64,000 bases of DNA from Trichococcus shcherbakoviae (GCF_963666195.1 NZ_OY762653.1:124001-188000), one strand, 5' to 3'. Shown: positions 28,416 through 41,042, numbered from the stretch's first letter. Numbers and translations: made by a program. The notes: generated from the sequence alone by a model not told the origin.

Positions 28416-29048
28416 ATGCTAAAAGAAGCATGTGTAGAAAATTTTACGAATGTCCCTGGGGTCATCGCGCGCGGGGCTAAACGGATTGAACTGTGTGACA
28501 ACTTAACTGTAGGGGGAACAACACCAAGCGTTGGCGTCATCAAAATCACAACGGATTATTGCTCGGACAAAGATGTACCCGTTATCGTAATACTGCGACC
28601 ACGGGGTGGAGATTTTGTTTATTCCATTCTGGAAAAAGCTATCATGATGCGGGATTTAGAAGAAATCATTTCCTTGCATTCCGATGGTATAGCGGTGGGG
28701 GCTTTAACCGCGGCTAACGAGTTGGATAAACCATTTTTGGAGGAAATCGCTAAGTTAGCCATCGATAATGGAATAGAACTTGCTTTCCATATGGCATTTG
28801 ATCACATGCCGGAAGGTAAACAAAAAGACGCATTGTTATGGTTGGGAGAAATTGGTTTTACACGGATTTTGACGCATGGCGGTCCTACCGAAAACACGAT
28901 TTTCGATAACGCAGCGCACATTGCCGAACTTGCGAAAATCAGTCCCGGTATGACGATCATGCCGGGCGGCGGTATTACGAAAGACAATCTCGCAGACCTT
29001 GAAAAAATTTTGGGATTCACCGAAGTACACGGGACGCGAATTGTGTAG
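28416..29048 (+). CDS. cutC: CutC family protein
   Basis: A 210-aa TIM-barrel protein with family signatures: ACVENF near the N-terminus, RIELCDNLTVGGTTPS, VILRPRGGDF, and the FHMAFD / ILTHGG / MPGGGI strand ends. CutC is named for copper homeostasis, but its true biochemical role is unsettled. It is monocistronic between two terminators. Confidence 0.9.
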   Translation: MLKEACVENFTNVPGVIARGAKRIELCDNLTVGGTTPSVGVIKITTDYCSDKDVPVIVILRPRGGDFVYSILEKAIMMRDLEEIISLHSDGIAVGALTAANELDKPFLEEIAKLAIDNGIELAFHMAFDHMPEGKQKDALLWLGEIGFTRILTHGGPTENTIFDNAAHIAELAKISPGMTIMPGGGITKDNLADLEKILGFTEVHGTRIV

Positions 29049-29066
29049 GATCCTATCAAAGGCAAA

Positions 29067-29122
29067 AAAGAGACTGTATCAGAACCAGAACAGGATTTTC
29101 TGGCTTTGATGCAGCCTCTTTT
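29067..29122 (+). terminator. cutC terminator
   Basis: An imperfect long hairpin: AAAAGAGaCTG...ACCAGA pairs with TCTGGC...CAGcCTCTTTT. The left arm begins about 18 nt after the stop. Confidence 0.6.
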
Positions 29123-29154
29123 GTATGGGCTTACCCCTTTATGCGCAGAGATTC

Positions 29155-29240
29155 CCTTCCAAAACCCATTTGGCGGGGAATCCCACCGCCAAACCGCAAA
29201 GAAGGGGCTGCCTCATCATCGAGACAGCCCCTTCGTTAGG
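29155..29240. repeat. Intergenic repeat unit (GCCAAA/TTGGCGGG plus GACAGCC hairpin), copy 1
   Basis: A small palindromic block with ATTTGGCGGGGAATCCC and CACCGCCAAA is followed by a hairpin whose arms are 29201-29213 and 29221-29235 (GGGGCTG / CAGCCCC). The hairpin also serves as terminator for the minus-strand DUF4015 gene. A matching arrangement occurs near 39.05-39.28 kb. Confidence 0.6.
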
Positions 29241-29245
29241 CATTT

Positions 29246-30466
29246 TTAGTAAGTGTAGTTATTCAGTGCGTTCCACAAAAGGAACTCATTGACGCCGGCA
29301 TCGTACAGTGCCTGCACTTGGGCATCGACTTGTTCTTTGCCGTAGGTTTGGTAGAAACCGGAACCCAGATAGGAAGCGGTGAAATCCTGTAGCCACGGTC
29401 GGCTGATAGGCGGTGTTTCCAAAGTTGCAAGCAACTCGTTTTCGACGATCATATATTCGGATACCAGTTCATAGGGATAAAGATCCGGTTTGTAGATGCC
29501 GAAGTAATCGGTGCCCCAGTGGCTCGGGTAGATCATCGAGGAGATGACATCGACATTCTCGGAAATCTGTGGGAAGTTCTGGCCGATGCCGGATGCTTCG
29601 ACGACAGAAGCGGTATAGCCGAAGATATCAACGGATACGTCCACGCCGTAGGGCATCAATTTTTCTTTCGCATAAGCGGTAAAGTCTGTGATGGCTTGCA
29701 CGCGTTTTTCGTCGTCGGTCATTTCCAAGTCAGCGTATTCGCCCATGTCGTAATTCAAGTCATCGCCCCAGACTTCGAAGCCTTCCGGGAAGCGGACATA
29801 GTCGAACTGGACTTCCTTGAATCCGACTTTGGCTGCTTCAATCCCGACATTGACTGCATAATCCCAAGTCTGCTTCAGGAACGGGTTGATGAACGATTCG
29901 CCGTTGGAAGCGACCCAGACGGAGCCATCGCTTTCGGTGAAGGACATCTCCGGTTGTTCGTTGGCCAACAGCGTATCCTTGAAGGTCACGATGCGGGCAA
30001 TCGGATAAATCTGTTTCTCTTCCATCACGTCCATCAACTCTTTGATATCCGGGATATACTCTTCCGTATTTTCCTGGATGTGGCTATCCTTCGAGTTGAA
30101 GTCTGCAGTCACGACGCCCATGTCATCCTTGATGTCGATGACCATCGCGTTCAGATTGTTTGAATCGACGTAATCGACTAGTTTGTTGAATTTTTCTTCA
30201 TAGCCGACCGAGTAGGCCGTCACGTAGATCCCTTTTACGCCGTCAGTCGGATAGGCGATTTCGACACCACTGTCGTAGAAGAATTTCTTCGGTAGTTCCT
30301 TGGCGGTAGGTGTCTTCAAAAGGGCACCTTGGCGCAGCGTCAGCGTGCTGGTGGCTGCTGTCGTTTCAGCAGAGCTTTCGGTTTCGCTGGCCGATGCAAC
30401 CGTCGTGCTGGATAGGAAAAACAATAAACTAGCGGCAGCGAGTGTCTGTTTAAAATAAGTCATCAT
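29246..30466 (-). CDS. Secreted putative glycoside hydrolase (DUF4015)
   Basis: A 406-aa protein with a signal peptide (hydrophobic LAAASLLFFLSSTTVASA, cleavage after about residue 27). The remainder is a TIM-barrel DUF4015 domain: KGIYVTAYSVG, MVIDIKDDMG, YPIARIVTFKD, VQFDYVRFPEG and a final ISSMIYPSHW. Acidic residues at strand ends (D of IDIKDD, D of FDYVRFP) suit a glycosidase-like site; substrate unknown, probably wall polysaccharide. Its start overlaps by 1 nt the stop of the deacetylase gene, so they form an envelope operon. Confidence 0.85.
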   Translation of the reverse strand: MMTYFKQTLAAASLLFFLSSTTVASASETESSAETTAATSTLTLRQGALLKTPTAKELPKKFFYDSGVEIAYPTDGVKGIYVTAYSVGYEEKFNKLVDYVDSNNLNAMVIDIKDDMGVVTADFNSKDSHIQENTEEYIPDIKELMDVMEEKQIYPIARIVTFKDTLLANEQPEMSFTESDGSVWVASNGESFINPFLKQTWDYAVNVGIEAAKVGFKEVQFDYVRFPEGFEVWGDDLNYDMGEYADLEMTDDEKRVQAITDFTAYAKEKLMPYGVDVSVDIFGYTASVVEASGIGQNFPQISENVDVISSMIYPSHWGTDYFGIYKPDLYPYELVSEYMIVENELLATLETPPISRPWLQDFTASYLGSGFYQTYGKEQVDAQVQALYDAGVNEFLLWNALNNYTY

Positions 30467-31845
30467 TACATTTCCTCCCGTTCAGGCGATTCGATCACAT
30501 TCGGATCCACGATGGTGATATCTTTCGCGCGCAGGCCATCGATGATGGCGCCGATCGCGTCGTTTGTCCAGGGACGATCATGCATCAGCAAGTTCGCGCC
30601 GTCACCCAAGTATTTTGAATTGACCATGACATCGGCTAAAGCAGTGCCTTCCATGAATTCTTCGACCCAGTCATAGCCGTAGGTCCAGTTCATGATTGTC
30701 ATGCCTTCCGCTGCGGCGATCGCGATGGTGTCCTCATTATATTGTCCGTATGGGGCACGCAGGAAGCGTGGACGCTCGCCGGTGATTTCTTCGATCAGGT
30801 CGTTCGTTGATTTGATTTCCTCCAGTTGTTCATCATAGGTCAGAGTTTGGAAATCGGGATGCGAATAGGAATGGTTCCCGATTTCGAAGCCCATGTCATA
30901 GACGGTCTTGATGTCTTCTCGCGCTTGCTCGTTCGTGAGGAATTGTCCCATTACGAAGAAGATGGCATTGGCATCCTTCGATTTGACGGTTTCGGCAATT
31001 TCCACGGTGTAGCTGTTCGGTTGCTGCGGCGCATCATCAAAAGTCAACAAAGCGACCTGCGTGTTGCCGTCCTCATCAATCGGTTGGACCGTGGAAATCT
31101 CTGGATTGATGCGGTATTCGTAGCTGACGGGCTCAGCTTTTTTTGCTGGCGTTTCTGCAGCGGCAGCCTCAGAGGATTCCGCAGCGCCGGCAGAAGAATC
31201 GGCTTCTGCACTTCCTTCCGTACCGATTGCGGCGATGGCTGCTTCCAATTCAACCAATTGCGCATCCAATGTCGTCAAATTCTCAGCGACTGGAGCGAGG
31301 TTGGCTTGGTTTGTTTCGGCGCTAAGATTGATCGCTTCGATGCCTGCAAAGAACGTATCAAAAGTGGCATCATCTGCTCCGAAGCCGGTCAACAGTTCTT
31401 CTTCTTTATCCAAGCTGTCTCGATAGGCAGCTAGGTAAGCCAACGAATTTTCGCTGAACAAATCCAACGTTTCGCCGATTGCCTGCATCTGATCCAGCGG
31501 CAAGGTCTCTTCGTCGAAGGCAACAAAGTCGGCTTTCGTTTCGGCCAATCCCTCCAAAGCGCTTTCAATCGAATCGGCTAAAGTGCGGCGTTCTTCCAGG
31601 TTGCTGAACACGGCTGCCGATCCGTCTTTGAAAGTCTTCAATTCTTCATCGCTGGCCAGCGATTCGTCAAATGTTGTCTGTAATGCGGTCTCCAATTGTT
31701 GCAGCTCATTCAATTGGGCAACAATTTCGGTTTCTTCGGTTCTGATCTGGGTGATTGTTTCTGTCGTTTCTTTCACTTGATCAGCGCAGGCTGACAATAC
31801 CAGTGCACTGGTAAAAACTAATGCAATCTTCTTACCTCTCAACAT
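30466..31845 (-). CDS. Lipoprotein: YkyA-like domain fused to polysaccharide deacetylase
   Basis: 459 aa. A lipobox LVLSAC (Cys about residue 20) predicts a membrane-anchored lipoprotein. Residues about 25-210 are a helical YkyA-like wall-binding domain, then an Ala/Ser/Glu-rich linker, then a NodB-type deacetylase (about 245-455) with TFDDAP, HSYSHPDF (metal-binding H-x3-H) and RAPYG. The enzyme probably removes acetyl groups from peptidoglycan or another wall glycan. The usual first-motif TFDDG is TFDDA here. ATG 31845 has AAAGGAG 7 nt upstream. Confidence 0.85.
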   Translation of the reverse strand: MLRGKKIALVFTSALVLSACADQVKETTETITQIRTEETEIVAQLNELQQLETALQTTFDESLASDEELKTFKDGSAAVFSNLEERRTLADSIESALEGLAETKADFVAFDEETLPLDQMQAIGETLDLFSENSLAYLAAYRDSLDKEEELLTGFGADDATFDTFFAGIEAINLSAETNQANLAPVAENLTTLDAQLVELEAAIAAIGTEGSAEADSSAGAAESSEAAAAETPAKKAEPVSYEYRINPEISTVQPIDEDGNTQVALLTFDDAPQQPNSYTVEIAETVKSKDANAIFFVMGQFLTNEQAREDIKTVYDMGFEIGNHSYSHPDFQTLTYDEQLEEIKSTNDLIEEITGERPRFLRAPYGQYNEDTIAIAAAEGMTIMNWTYGYDWVEEFMEGTALADVMVNSKYLGDGANLLMHDRPWTNDAIGAIIDGLRAKDITIVDPNVIESPEREEM

Positions 31846-32115
31846 AAACAAGCTCCTTTATTACGTGATATATAACAATACAATCTTCATTATACCGAAA
31901 ATGAGGATTCTTTATCAAGGTCGATTGCGCTATATGCAGAAAATTGTTAAAGATACATTAAAATGATAGTCACAACTTACCTGATGTGTAAGGCAAATAA
32001 GGCTTCAATCGGAAATGCCGGAATCAATGACTATACAATTTTGAAAATTAGTTTACAATAGATAGAGGCAAAAGATACGGAAAAACGTTAATTTCAGAAT
32101 AAGTGAGGCTATCGG

Positions 32116-32595
32116 ATGATTATCTATTATATATTGGCCATCTTGCTGTTGGTCCTGGACCAGTGGAGCAAACTGGCCATCGTAAATAATTTTGCATTGC
32201 ACGAAGTAAAGGAAGTGCTGCCGGGCATTTTGTCCCTGTTCTACATTCAGAACGAGGGCGCTGCCTGGGGGATTTTTGAAGGAAGAATGTTCTTTTTCTT
32301 CATCATTACCGTAGTTGTTGTGGGCGCGATGGTCTATAATGCACACAAGCAAGGCTTCGACAAAAAAATCGTGGGCATCAGTTACGCTTTCCTTTTGAGC
32401 GGTGCTCTCGGCAATTTCATCGATCGGATGCGTTTGGGATACGTGGTGGATATGTTCCGCCTGGACTTCATTGATTTTCCGATTTTTAATGTGGCGGATG
32501 TCTGTTTGACGATAGGCGTCATCCTGATGACGATCTATATCCTTTTCATGGAAGAGGAAGAAGAAAAAATAAGTTCAAAAAATAAGCTAAAGTAA
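32116..32595 (+). CDS. lspA: Lipoprotein signal peptidase (signal peptidase II)
   Basis: A 159-aa four-helix membrane aspartyl protease that cleaves prolipoprotein signals. Catalytic aspartates are D103 (GNFIDRM) and D128 (FNVADVC); the N-terminal DQWSK and NEGAAWG motifs are also present. The acidic tail EEEEEK is cytoplasmic. It is 12 nt before the pseudouridine synthase gene, a common pairing in Firmicutes. Confidence 0.96.
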   Translation: MIIYYILAILLLVLDQWSKLAIVNNFALHEVKEVLPGILSLFYIQNEGAAWGIFEGRMFFFFIITVVVVGAMVYNAHKQGFDKKIVGISYAFLLSGALGNFIDRMRLGYVVDMFRLDFIDFPIFNVADVCLTIGVILMTIYILFMEEEEEKISSKNKLK

Positions 32596-32607
32596 AGTGG
32601 GATTCAA

Positions 32608-33513
32608 ATGACAGAAAAAATCGTTTTTAATATTGATGGTCAAACCGGTAGGATCGATAAGATCTTGGCGGATTTCATGACCGGCACAAGCCGCTCGCAG
32701 ATTCAGGCATGGGTCAAAGACGGCAATCTGATGGTGAACGACAAACCCGTCAAATCGAATTATAAGGTCCAAGAAGGGGATCTTCTGGAATTGACGATTC
32801 CGGAACCGGAACAGATCAACGTCACGCCAGAGGATATTGCATTGGATGTCATCTACGAAGACGAGGCGCTATTGGTCGTCAATAAGCCGTCAGGTATGGT
32901 TGTGCATCCATCCAAAGGGCATCTTTCCGGCACCCTGGTCAACGGCTTGTTGTTTCACGTAAACTCTCTGTCCGATGGCACGGCTAATATCCGTCCGGGA
33001 ATCGTTCACCGCATCGATATGGATACATCCGGTTTATTGGTCGTCGCTAAGACGAACGAAGCCCACCAGAAATTGGCGGAGCAGTTGGAGAACCACACGA
33101 TGGAGCGTGCCTATCTTGCTTTGGTCCATGGTGTGATTCCGCATGATGATGGCACTATCGATGCGCCGATCGCCCGGATGATGATCGACCGCAAAAAACG
33201 CACAGTTGCTGACGGCGGCAAAAAGGCAGTGACGCATTTTGATGTCATCGAGCGTTTCCGTGACTTCACTTTGCTGAAATTGCACCTTGAAACCGGCCGT
33301 ACGCACCAAATCCGTGTCCATATGAAATACATCGGCCATCCAGTTGCCGGAGACCCTATGTACGGACCGGCTGAAACGCTCAGCGGCCATGGACAATATT
33401 TGCATGCGGCGACTTTGGGCTTCATCCACCCGACGACGGGCAAGGAAATGCGCTTCGAAGCACCTTTGCCTGATTTCTACAGCGAGAAATTGGCGGAACT
33501 GCGCAAAAACTGA
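32608..33513 (+). CDS. rluD: RluA/RluD-family pseudouridine synthase
   Basis: A 301-aa enzyme with an N-terminal S4 RNA-binding domain (RIDKILADFMTGTSRSQIQAW split region, about 10-60) and a catalytic domain with HRIDMDTSGLL, in which D137 is the nucleophile. It modifies uridines in 23S rRNA or a related RNA. It follows lspA and directly precedes the pyrR promoter, which begins at its stop codon. Confidence 0.92.
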   Translation: MTEKIVFNIDGQTGRIDKILADFMTGTSRSQIQAWVKDGNLMVNDKPVKSNYKVQEGDLLELTIPEPEQINVTPEDIALDVIYEDEALLVVNKPSGMVVHPSKGHLSGTLVNGLLFHVNSLSDGTANIRPGIVHRIDMDTSGLLVVAKTNEAHQKLAEQLENHTMERAYLALVHGVIPHDDGTIDAPIARMMIDRKKRTVADGGKKAVTHFDVIERFRDFTLLKLHLETGRTHQIRVHMKYIGHPVAGDPMYGPAETLSGHGQYLHAATLGFIHPTTGKEMRFEAPLPDFYSEKLAELRKN

Positions 33514-33542
33514 TTGACAGCAACGGCGCTATTGGTTATCAT
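33514..33542 (+). promoter_or_regulatory. pyrR-KDFE promoter
   Basis: TTGACA (33514-33519), 17-nt spacer, TATCAT (33537-33542). It overlaps the rluD stop codon by design of the compact region. Confidence 0.75.
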
Positions 33543-33559
33543 TACAGTAATATTGAAGG

Positions 33560-34226
<667 letters not shown>

Positions 34227-34236
34227 AAAATAGGTC

Positions 34237-34310
34237 GGTGATTCTTTAACTGTGTCCCGAGAGACACAGAAGAATTTGCTTTGAAGCTTGCTCCATCGCA
34301 TTTTTTTAGA
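34237..34310 (+). promoter_or_regulatory. Probable second PyrR attenuator between pyrR and pyrK
   Basis: A stem ATTCTT...CTGTGTC / GACACAG...AAGAAT holds the loop GTCCCGAGAGAC, one base away from the PyrR loop consensus. A T7 tract lies at 34301-34307, but the terminator stem before it is weak. This fits a PyrR-controlled gap between pyrR and pyrK; less certain than the other sites. Confidence 0.6.
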
Positions 34311-34347
34311 TCACCTTATTTTGTCAAAATTAAGGAGGAAAATAATT

Positions 34348-36753
<2,406 letters not shown>

Positions 36754-36754
36754 A

Positions 36755-37387
36755 ATGACGATAGCAAAAGAAGTAGCAAAATCATTATTGGACATCAAAG
36801 CAGTGAGCTTAAGCCCTCAGGACCCTTTTACTTGGGCATCAGGCATCAGAAGCCCTATCTATTGCGATAACCGCGTCACCATGAGCTACCCGGCTGTGCG
36901 CAAACAGATTGCGCAAGGCTTGGCTGATCTGATCAAAGAAAAATACCCAGATGCAGAAGTGATTGCTGGAACTGCGACTGCAGGCATTCCGCACGCAGCT
37001 TGGATCGCTGACATTTTGGACTTGCCGATGGTCTACATCCGCAGCAAAGCGAAAGACCATGGAACAGGCCGCAAAATCGAAGGCAAAATCACCGAAGGCC
37101 AAAAAATGGTCGTAGTCGAAGATCTGATTTCAACAGGCGGCAGCGTCATCGAAGCGTCAAAAGCAGCCGAACTGGAAGGCGCAAACGTATTGGGTTGCGT
37201 CGCCATCTTCACTTATGAATTGGCTAAAGGAACGAAAAATTTCGCCGATGCCGGCCTTGCGATCGACACATTGTCCAACTACAGCACATTGCTGGAAGTT
37301 GCCCACGAAACGAATTACATCTCCGAAGAAGAGTTGGAGTTATTGAAAGACTGGAGTAAAGACCCTGAAAACTGGTTCAAGGGCTAA
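36755..37387 (+). CDS. pyrE: Orotate phosphoribosyltransferase
   Basis: A 210-aa enzyme adding PRPP to orotate. The PRPP motif [15 protein letters not shown] and the [11 protein letters not shown] segment are present. It starts 1 nt after the pyrF stop at ATG 36755. A strong terminator closes the block. Confidence 0.96.
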   Translation: MTIAKEVAKSLLDIKAVSLSPQDPFTWASGIRSPIYCDNRVTMSYPAVRKQIAQGLADLIKEKYPDAEVIAGTATAGIPHAAWIADILDLPMVYIRSKAKDHGTGRKIEGKITEGQKMVVVEDLISTGGSVIEASKAAELEGANVLGCVAIFTYELAKGTKNFADAGLAIDTLSNYSTLLEVAHETNYISEEELELLKDWSKDPENWFKG

Positions 37388-37414
37388 TCCCACTTCCGAA
37401 TAGTTATCATGTTA

Positions 37415-37457
37415 AACCCGGCAAACAAGATCTGGAATCTTGTTTGCCGGGTTTTCT
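37415..37457 (+). terminator. pyrE terminator
   Basis: Perfect 17-bp arms (37415-37431 and 37437-37453), 5-nt loop, then TT-rich tract. Confidence 0.92.
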
Positions 37458-37544
37458 CTTTATTTTTTACAAGTAAGCGCTCTAAAGATGGTATACTACT
37501 TGTATTGATTTATATAGAGGATAACGTTTGGAGGTAAGCAGACA

Positions 37545-38870
37545 ATGGCAATGCAGGAATTTCAACTGAAACAAACGCAGCAACAATCGATCCGGATGAC
37601 GCAACAGATGCGACAGGCATTGCACATTTTGCAGATGCCTATGTCGGAACTTTCCGCCTACATAGAGGACAAGGCATTGGGGAATCCGTTGATGGACATC
37701 AAAAAGCGTGCGTCGGACACGGGCGCGGTGGCCGTCTCTAATGTATACACAGCGGATAATCAGACGCCTTGGTATGAACGCATGGAAAGCAAAAATCAGT
37801 CGCTCTATGACTTTCTGCATGAACAGATCTATCTGAATATGAAAAACACGCCGCTCAGGCAGCTGGTCCTGTTCCTCATCCGCTACGTGACGGATGACGG
37901 CTATTTGGATATCAAGCTGGAAGAGGTTGCGGAGGCGACTGCGGCCCAAGAAACGGAAGTGTTGGATGCCTTGACGCTCCTGCAACAGTTGGATCCTCCC
38001 GGTGTCGGTGCCCGCGACCTGCAGGAGTTTCTGATGCTGCAGACCGAAAGGGACGAACAATCGCCCCCGCTGGCCTACTACATACTGGAAAATTATTTCA
38101 AGGAGCTGTCTGCCTATCGCTTAGAGTCGATTAGGGACGTCGAGGAGATCGACCATGACGAACTGATCGAAATCATAACCTACATGAGCAAGCTGAAGAC
38201 GAAACTGCAGTGGGAGACCACATTCGAGGAAACGGTCTTCGTCGAACCGGACATCTATGTAGCCATAGCCGAGGACAACACACTAGACGTCTCGTTCAAT
38301 CAAAGCGGCCTGCCATCGGTTGCGTTCAACGAAGACTATTACAGCGAATTGCTTGCGTTGGCGGATAAAGATATGAAACGTTATCTGGAAGAAAAAAAGA
38401 AAGAAATTTCCTGGATCCAGCAGTGTGTTCTCCAACGGACGCAGAACGTCATCAAAATAACGGAAGCCATCCTGCAGCTGCAGGCGGATTATTTCTTGGA
38501 AAAAGCCTCATCGATGAAACCTATGGCGATGAAAAACATCGCCAAAATAACGGACTTAAGCATTTCGACGGTTAGCAGGGTCGTGAACGACAAATATATG
38601 GCGACCCCGAAAGGCATCTTCGAATTGCGCTTTTTCTTCCGGAGCGGTTTTATGAAAGAGGATGATGGGGATCAGGTAGCCATCTCATCCATCGTCATCG
38701 AAACCGAAATAAAGGAAATAATCGGCCGCGAAGAAAAGGTAAAACCGGTTTCCGACCAGATGATTGCCGATCATTTCATCGCGCAAGGAATCGACATCTC
38801 CCGCAGAACGGTGGCAAAATACCGCATGGGCTTGGGAATACCCTCCAGTTCGAAAAGAAAAAGGACATAA
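37545..38870 (+). CDS. rpoN: RNA polymerase sigma-54 factor RpoN
   Basis: A 441-aa sigma-54. The Gln-rich region I (QLKQTQQQSIRMTQQMRQAL), core-binding domain, the helix-turn-helix around 325-345 (SISTVSRVVND) and the RpoN box near the C-terminus (ISRRTVAKYR) are all visible. It is needed for the -24/-12 promoter of the mannose-family PTS operon in this same window. It is monocistronic; the C-terminal tail SSSKRKRT is short and basic. Confidence 0.96.
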   Translation: MAMQEFQLKQTQQQSIRMTQQMRQALHILQMPMSELSAYIEDKALGNPLMDIKKRASDTGAVAVSNVYTADNQTPWYERMESKNQSLYDFLHEQIYLNMKNTPLRQLVLFLIRYVTDDGYLDIKLEEVAEATAAQETEVLDALTLLQQLDPPGVGARDLQEFLMLQTERDEQSPPLAYYILENYFKELSAYRLESIRDVEEIDHDELIEIITYMSKLKTKLQWETTFEETVFVEPDIYVAIAEDNTLDVSFNQSGLPSVAFNEDYYSELLALADKDMKRYLEEKKKEISWIQQCVLQRTQNVIKITEAILQLQADYFLEKASSMKPMAMKNIAKITDLSISTVSRVVNDKYMATPKGIFELRFFFRSGFMKEDDGDQVAISSIVIETEIKEIIGREEKVKPVSDQMIADHFIAQGIDISRRTVAKYRMGLGIPSSSKRKRT

Positions 38871-38902
38871 TTATGTCGATGGGTGAGTCAGCACACCCTG
38901 AA

Positions 38903-38943
38903 CGGAAACCGGATGCGAAATCATTACGGTTTTCGTTTTTTTA
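38903..38943 (+). terminator. rpoN terminator
   Basis: Arms CGGAAACCG (38903-38911) and CGGTTTTCG (38927-38935), one mismatch, followed by T7. Confidence 0.75.
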
Positions 38944-38960
38944 TTATCTCGCCAACGAAA

Positions 38961-39011
38961 AAGGGGGTGTATAAAACCAGAAAGTACTTTTCTGGTTTTA
39001 TACACCCCCTT
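38961..39011. repeat. Perfect 23-bp palindrome
   Basis: Arms 38961-38983 and 38989-39011 are fully complementary with a 5-nt loop. The flanks lack a T-run in either direction, so it is not a typical terminator. It may be a palindromic element. Confidence 0.75.
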
Positions 39012-39045
39012 CTATTTTGGAATTGAATTTATGCTCAGAAAAAAC

Positions 39046-39280
39046 CCGCCAAAAGCGGTTAGGCGGGGGAAAAAAGTTCAAATCACAGTCATAAAACCCG
39101 CCAAAACCACCTTGGCGGGGAAAAACGTCCGCGGACAACACGAGATTCCCCGTCAAATCCATTTTGGCGGTTAATCTCACTCACAATCATAAGTACGAAC
39201 CCTTGCTCCGGGACTAGACAATCATACCAACAAACCACAGAGAAGAAGCTGTCTCATTTCGAGACAGCCTCCTCTTTGCA
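39046..39280. repeat. Intergenic CCCGCCAAA/TTGGCGGG repeats plus GACAGC hairpin, copy 2
   Basis: This 469-nt gap between rpoN and rqcH holds no gene. It has three related small palindromes at about 39046-39069, 39096-39119 and 39149-39171, built on CCCGCCAAA and TTGGCGGGG. They are followed by a hairpin at 39244-39275 (AAGCTGTCTC / GAGACAGC) that can terminate rqcH on the minus strand. The layout repeats that at 29155-29240. Confidence 0.65.
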
Positions 39281-39338
39281 CGCTTTAGGAGAAGCGGACT
39301 TTAAATTATCGATCTTGCGATGCAACGGTAACCTGCTC

Positions 39339-41042
39339 TCAATCGGCCTTCAGCGTCCGGACCAGTTCCTTATCCGGCGTTACATAAAGGGTTTTTTGCC
39401 CTTCGTAGATGACGAAGCCGGGTTTTGCGCCGTTTGGTTTGCGGATGTTTTTGACCGCAACGTAGTCGACAGGGACGTTCGAAGAATTCTGGAACTTGGA
39501 ATAATAGGCGGCCAATGTCGCCGCTTCAAAGAGTGTCTCCTCGGAAGGGTGATTGCTTTCGATGATGACATGCGAACCGGGTATGTTTTTCGTATGCAGC
39601 CAAATATCCGATTTTTTTGCCGTCTTCAGCGTCAGCTGGTCGTTCTGCACATTGTTCTTTCCGATCAGGATGGTCGTGCCGTCCGATGACAAGAATTTGT
39701 GGGGCTTGCTGGTTTTGTGCTTTTTCTGTTTACCTTTGTACTTTTTCTTCAAATATCCGGATTCGCGCAGCTCGTCCTTTATGTCCTCCAAGTCCTGCGG
39801 GTCGGAGAGTTGGATCAGCGTTTCGATGGATTCCAAATATTCGTTCTCCGCATGGGTATGTTCGACCTGCTCATTCACGTATGCGACGGCAGTGGTGAGC
39901 TTCTGATATTTGGAAAAGTATTTTTGGGCATTCTGGGAAGGGGTCAGTGCTGGATTCAAAGCAATCGTGATCGGATTCTCATCATCGTAGAAGTTGTTGA
40001 GCGTCACTTCCATATCGCCTTTTTTCATTTGATGCAGATAGGCCGTCAAGATCTCTCCCTTGATCCGGTAGACATCAGCTTTTTCCGTCTCCAACAGCGT
40101 CTGGTCCAGCTTCTTCAGCTTCAGCTGATTCTTCTTGCGTTCCGTGTTGACGATATGGAGCAGCTCGGAAGCCACTTGGTTGATGCGGTCCCGGGATGCT
40201 TTTTCATCATAGTAGGCGTCCAACAATTCACTGAGGCTGTCGTAATGCCTTTTTTCTCCCGGAAGACTTCGGAACGGGAAGGGGGTAAAATGTTGTTTCT
40301 TTGCGGATTCCTCGGTCAATGTAGGGATAGCTGTGTCCAGCTGTTGTTTAAACGCGAGAATCGCATCCGCTGCAGACAATCCATCCTGCTCCGTATAGTA
40401 GCTGATTTCCATTGCGGAATCGCTGCCCAAGCCCTGAAAAGCTCCTTGCAATGATTTGAACAGCGGTAATTCATCGCTAAATGTGGCTGCGACTGATGCC
40501 AGTTCCTCTTTTTCCATCTCAAAAGGGTTCGCTTTGTCCTGATGGGGCGGCAACTGATAGGCGACGCCTGGATGCAGCGGCCGGAAACTGTTTTGGTAAA
40601 ACGGCACATGCTTCAGGCAATCGATGATCATCCTGGTTTGCTTATCGATCAGGAAGATGTTGCTGTGGCGACCCATCAATTCGATGATCAATTCCATTTG
40701 GCGTTGGTCGCCGAGTTCATCGAAATTCCGGAACGAGAAAATGATGATCCGGTCGTTGCCCAATTGTTTGATGTCTTCGATGTAGGCACCCTCCAGATTT
40801 TTGCGCAGCACCATACAGAAATTGGGCGCGGAATCGGGGTTGGATAAGTTATCGTTGATTACTTGTATCCGAGCGTAGGATGGGTGAGCTGACAGCAATA
40901 CCCGTTTGTTTTTCCGATTGGCTCGTATGGTAAGAATAATTTCGTGCTGAAACGGCTGATAGACCTTGCTGATCCTGCCGTTTTCCAGGTCGCGGTTCAA
41001 TTCCTTGACCATGGCACGTGTAAATACACCATCAAAAGACAT
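39339..41042 (-). CDS. rqcH: RqcH (Rqc2/NFACT family, fibronectin-binding protein A homologue)
   Basis: A 567-aa ribosome quality-control factor. NFACT-N is intact (FDGVFTRAMVKEL at the start, GNDRIIIFSFRNFDE around 93-107). It is followed by helix-hairpin-helix and coiled-coil segments (about 290-430) and the NFACT-R domain (IGKNNVQND...DIWLHTKNIPGSHVII). RqcH adds C-terminal alanine tails to stalled nascent chains on 50S subunits. Also called FbpA in streptococci. A decayed second copy of its N-terminal part lies 400 nt upstream. Confidence 0.95.
   Translation of the reverse strand: MSFDGVFTRAMVKELNRDLENGRISKVYQPFQHEIILTIRANRKNKRVLLSAHPSYARIQVINDNLSNPDSAPNFCMVLRKNLEGAYIEDIKQLGNDRIIIFSFRNFDELGDQRQMELIIELMGRHSNIFLIDKQTRMIIDCLKHVPFYQNSFRPLHPGVAYQLPPHQDKANPFEMEKEELASVAATFSDELPLFKSLQGAFQGLGSDSAMEISYYTEQDGLSAADAILAFKQQLDTAIPTLTEESAKKQHFTPFPFRSLPGEKRHYDSLSELLDAYYDEKASRDRINQVASELLHIVNTERKKNQLKLKKLDQTLLETEKADVYRIKGEILTAYLHQMKKGDMEVTLNNFYDDENPITIALNPALTPSQNAQKYFSKYQKLTTAVAYVNEQVEHTHAENEYLESIETLIQLSDPQDLEDIKDELRESGYLKKKYKGKQKKHKTSKPHKFLSSDGTTILIGKNNVQNDQLTLKTAKKSDIWLHTKNIPGSHVIIESNHPSEETLFEAATLAAYYSKFQNSSNVPVDYVAVKNIRKPNGAKPGFVIYEGQKTLYVTPDKELVRTLKAD

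Noticed and set aside
39046-39171. CRISPR-like repeats
   Set aside because: The units are palindromic, unequal in sequence and irregularly spaced, with no cas genes.
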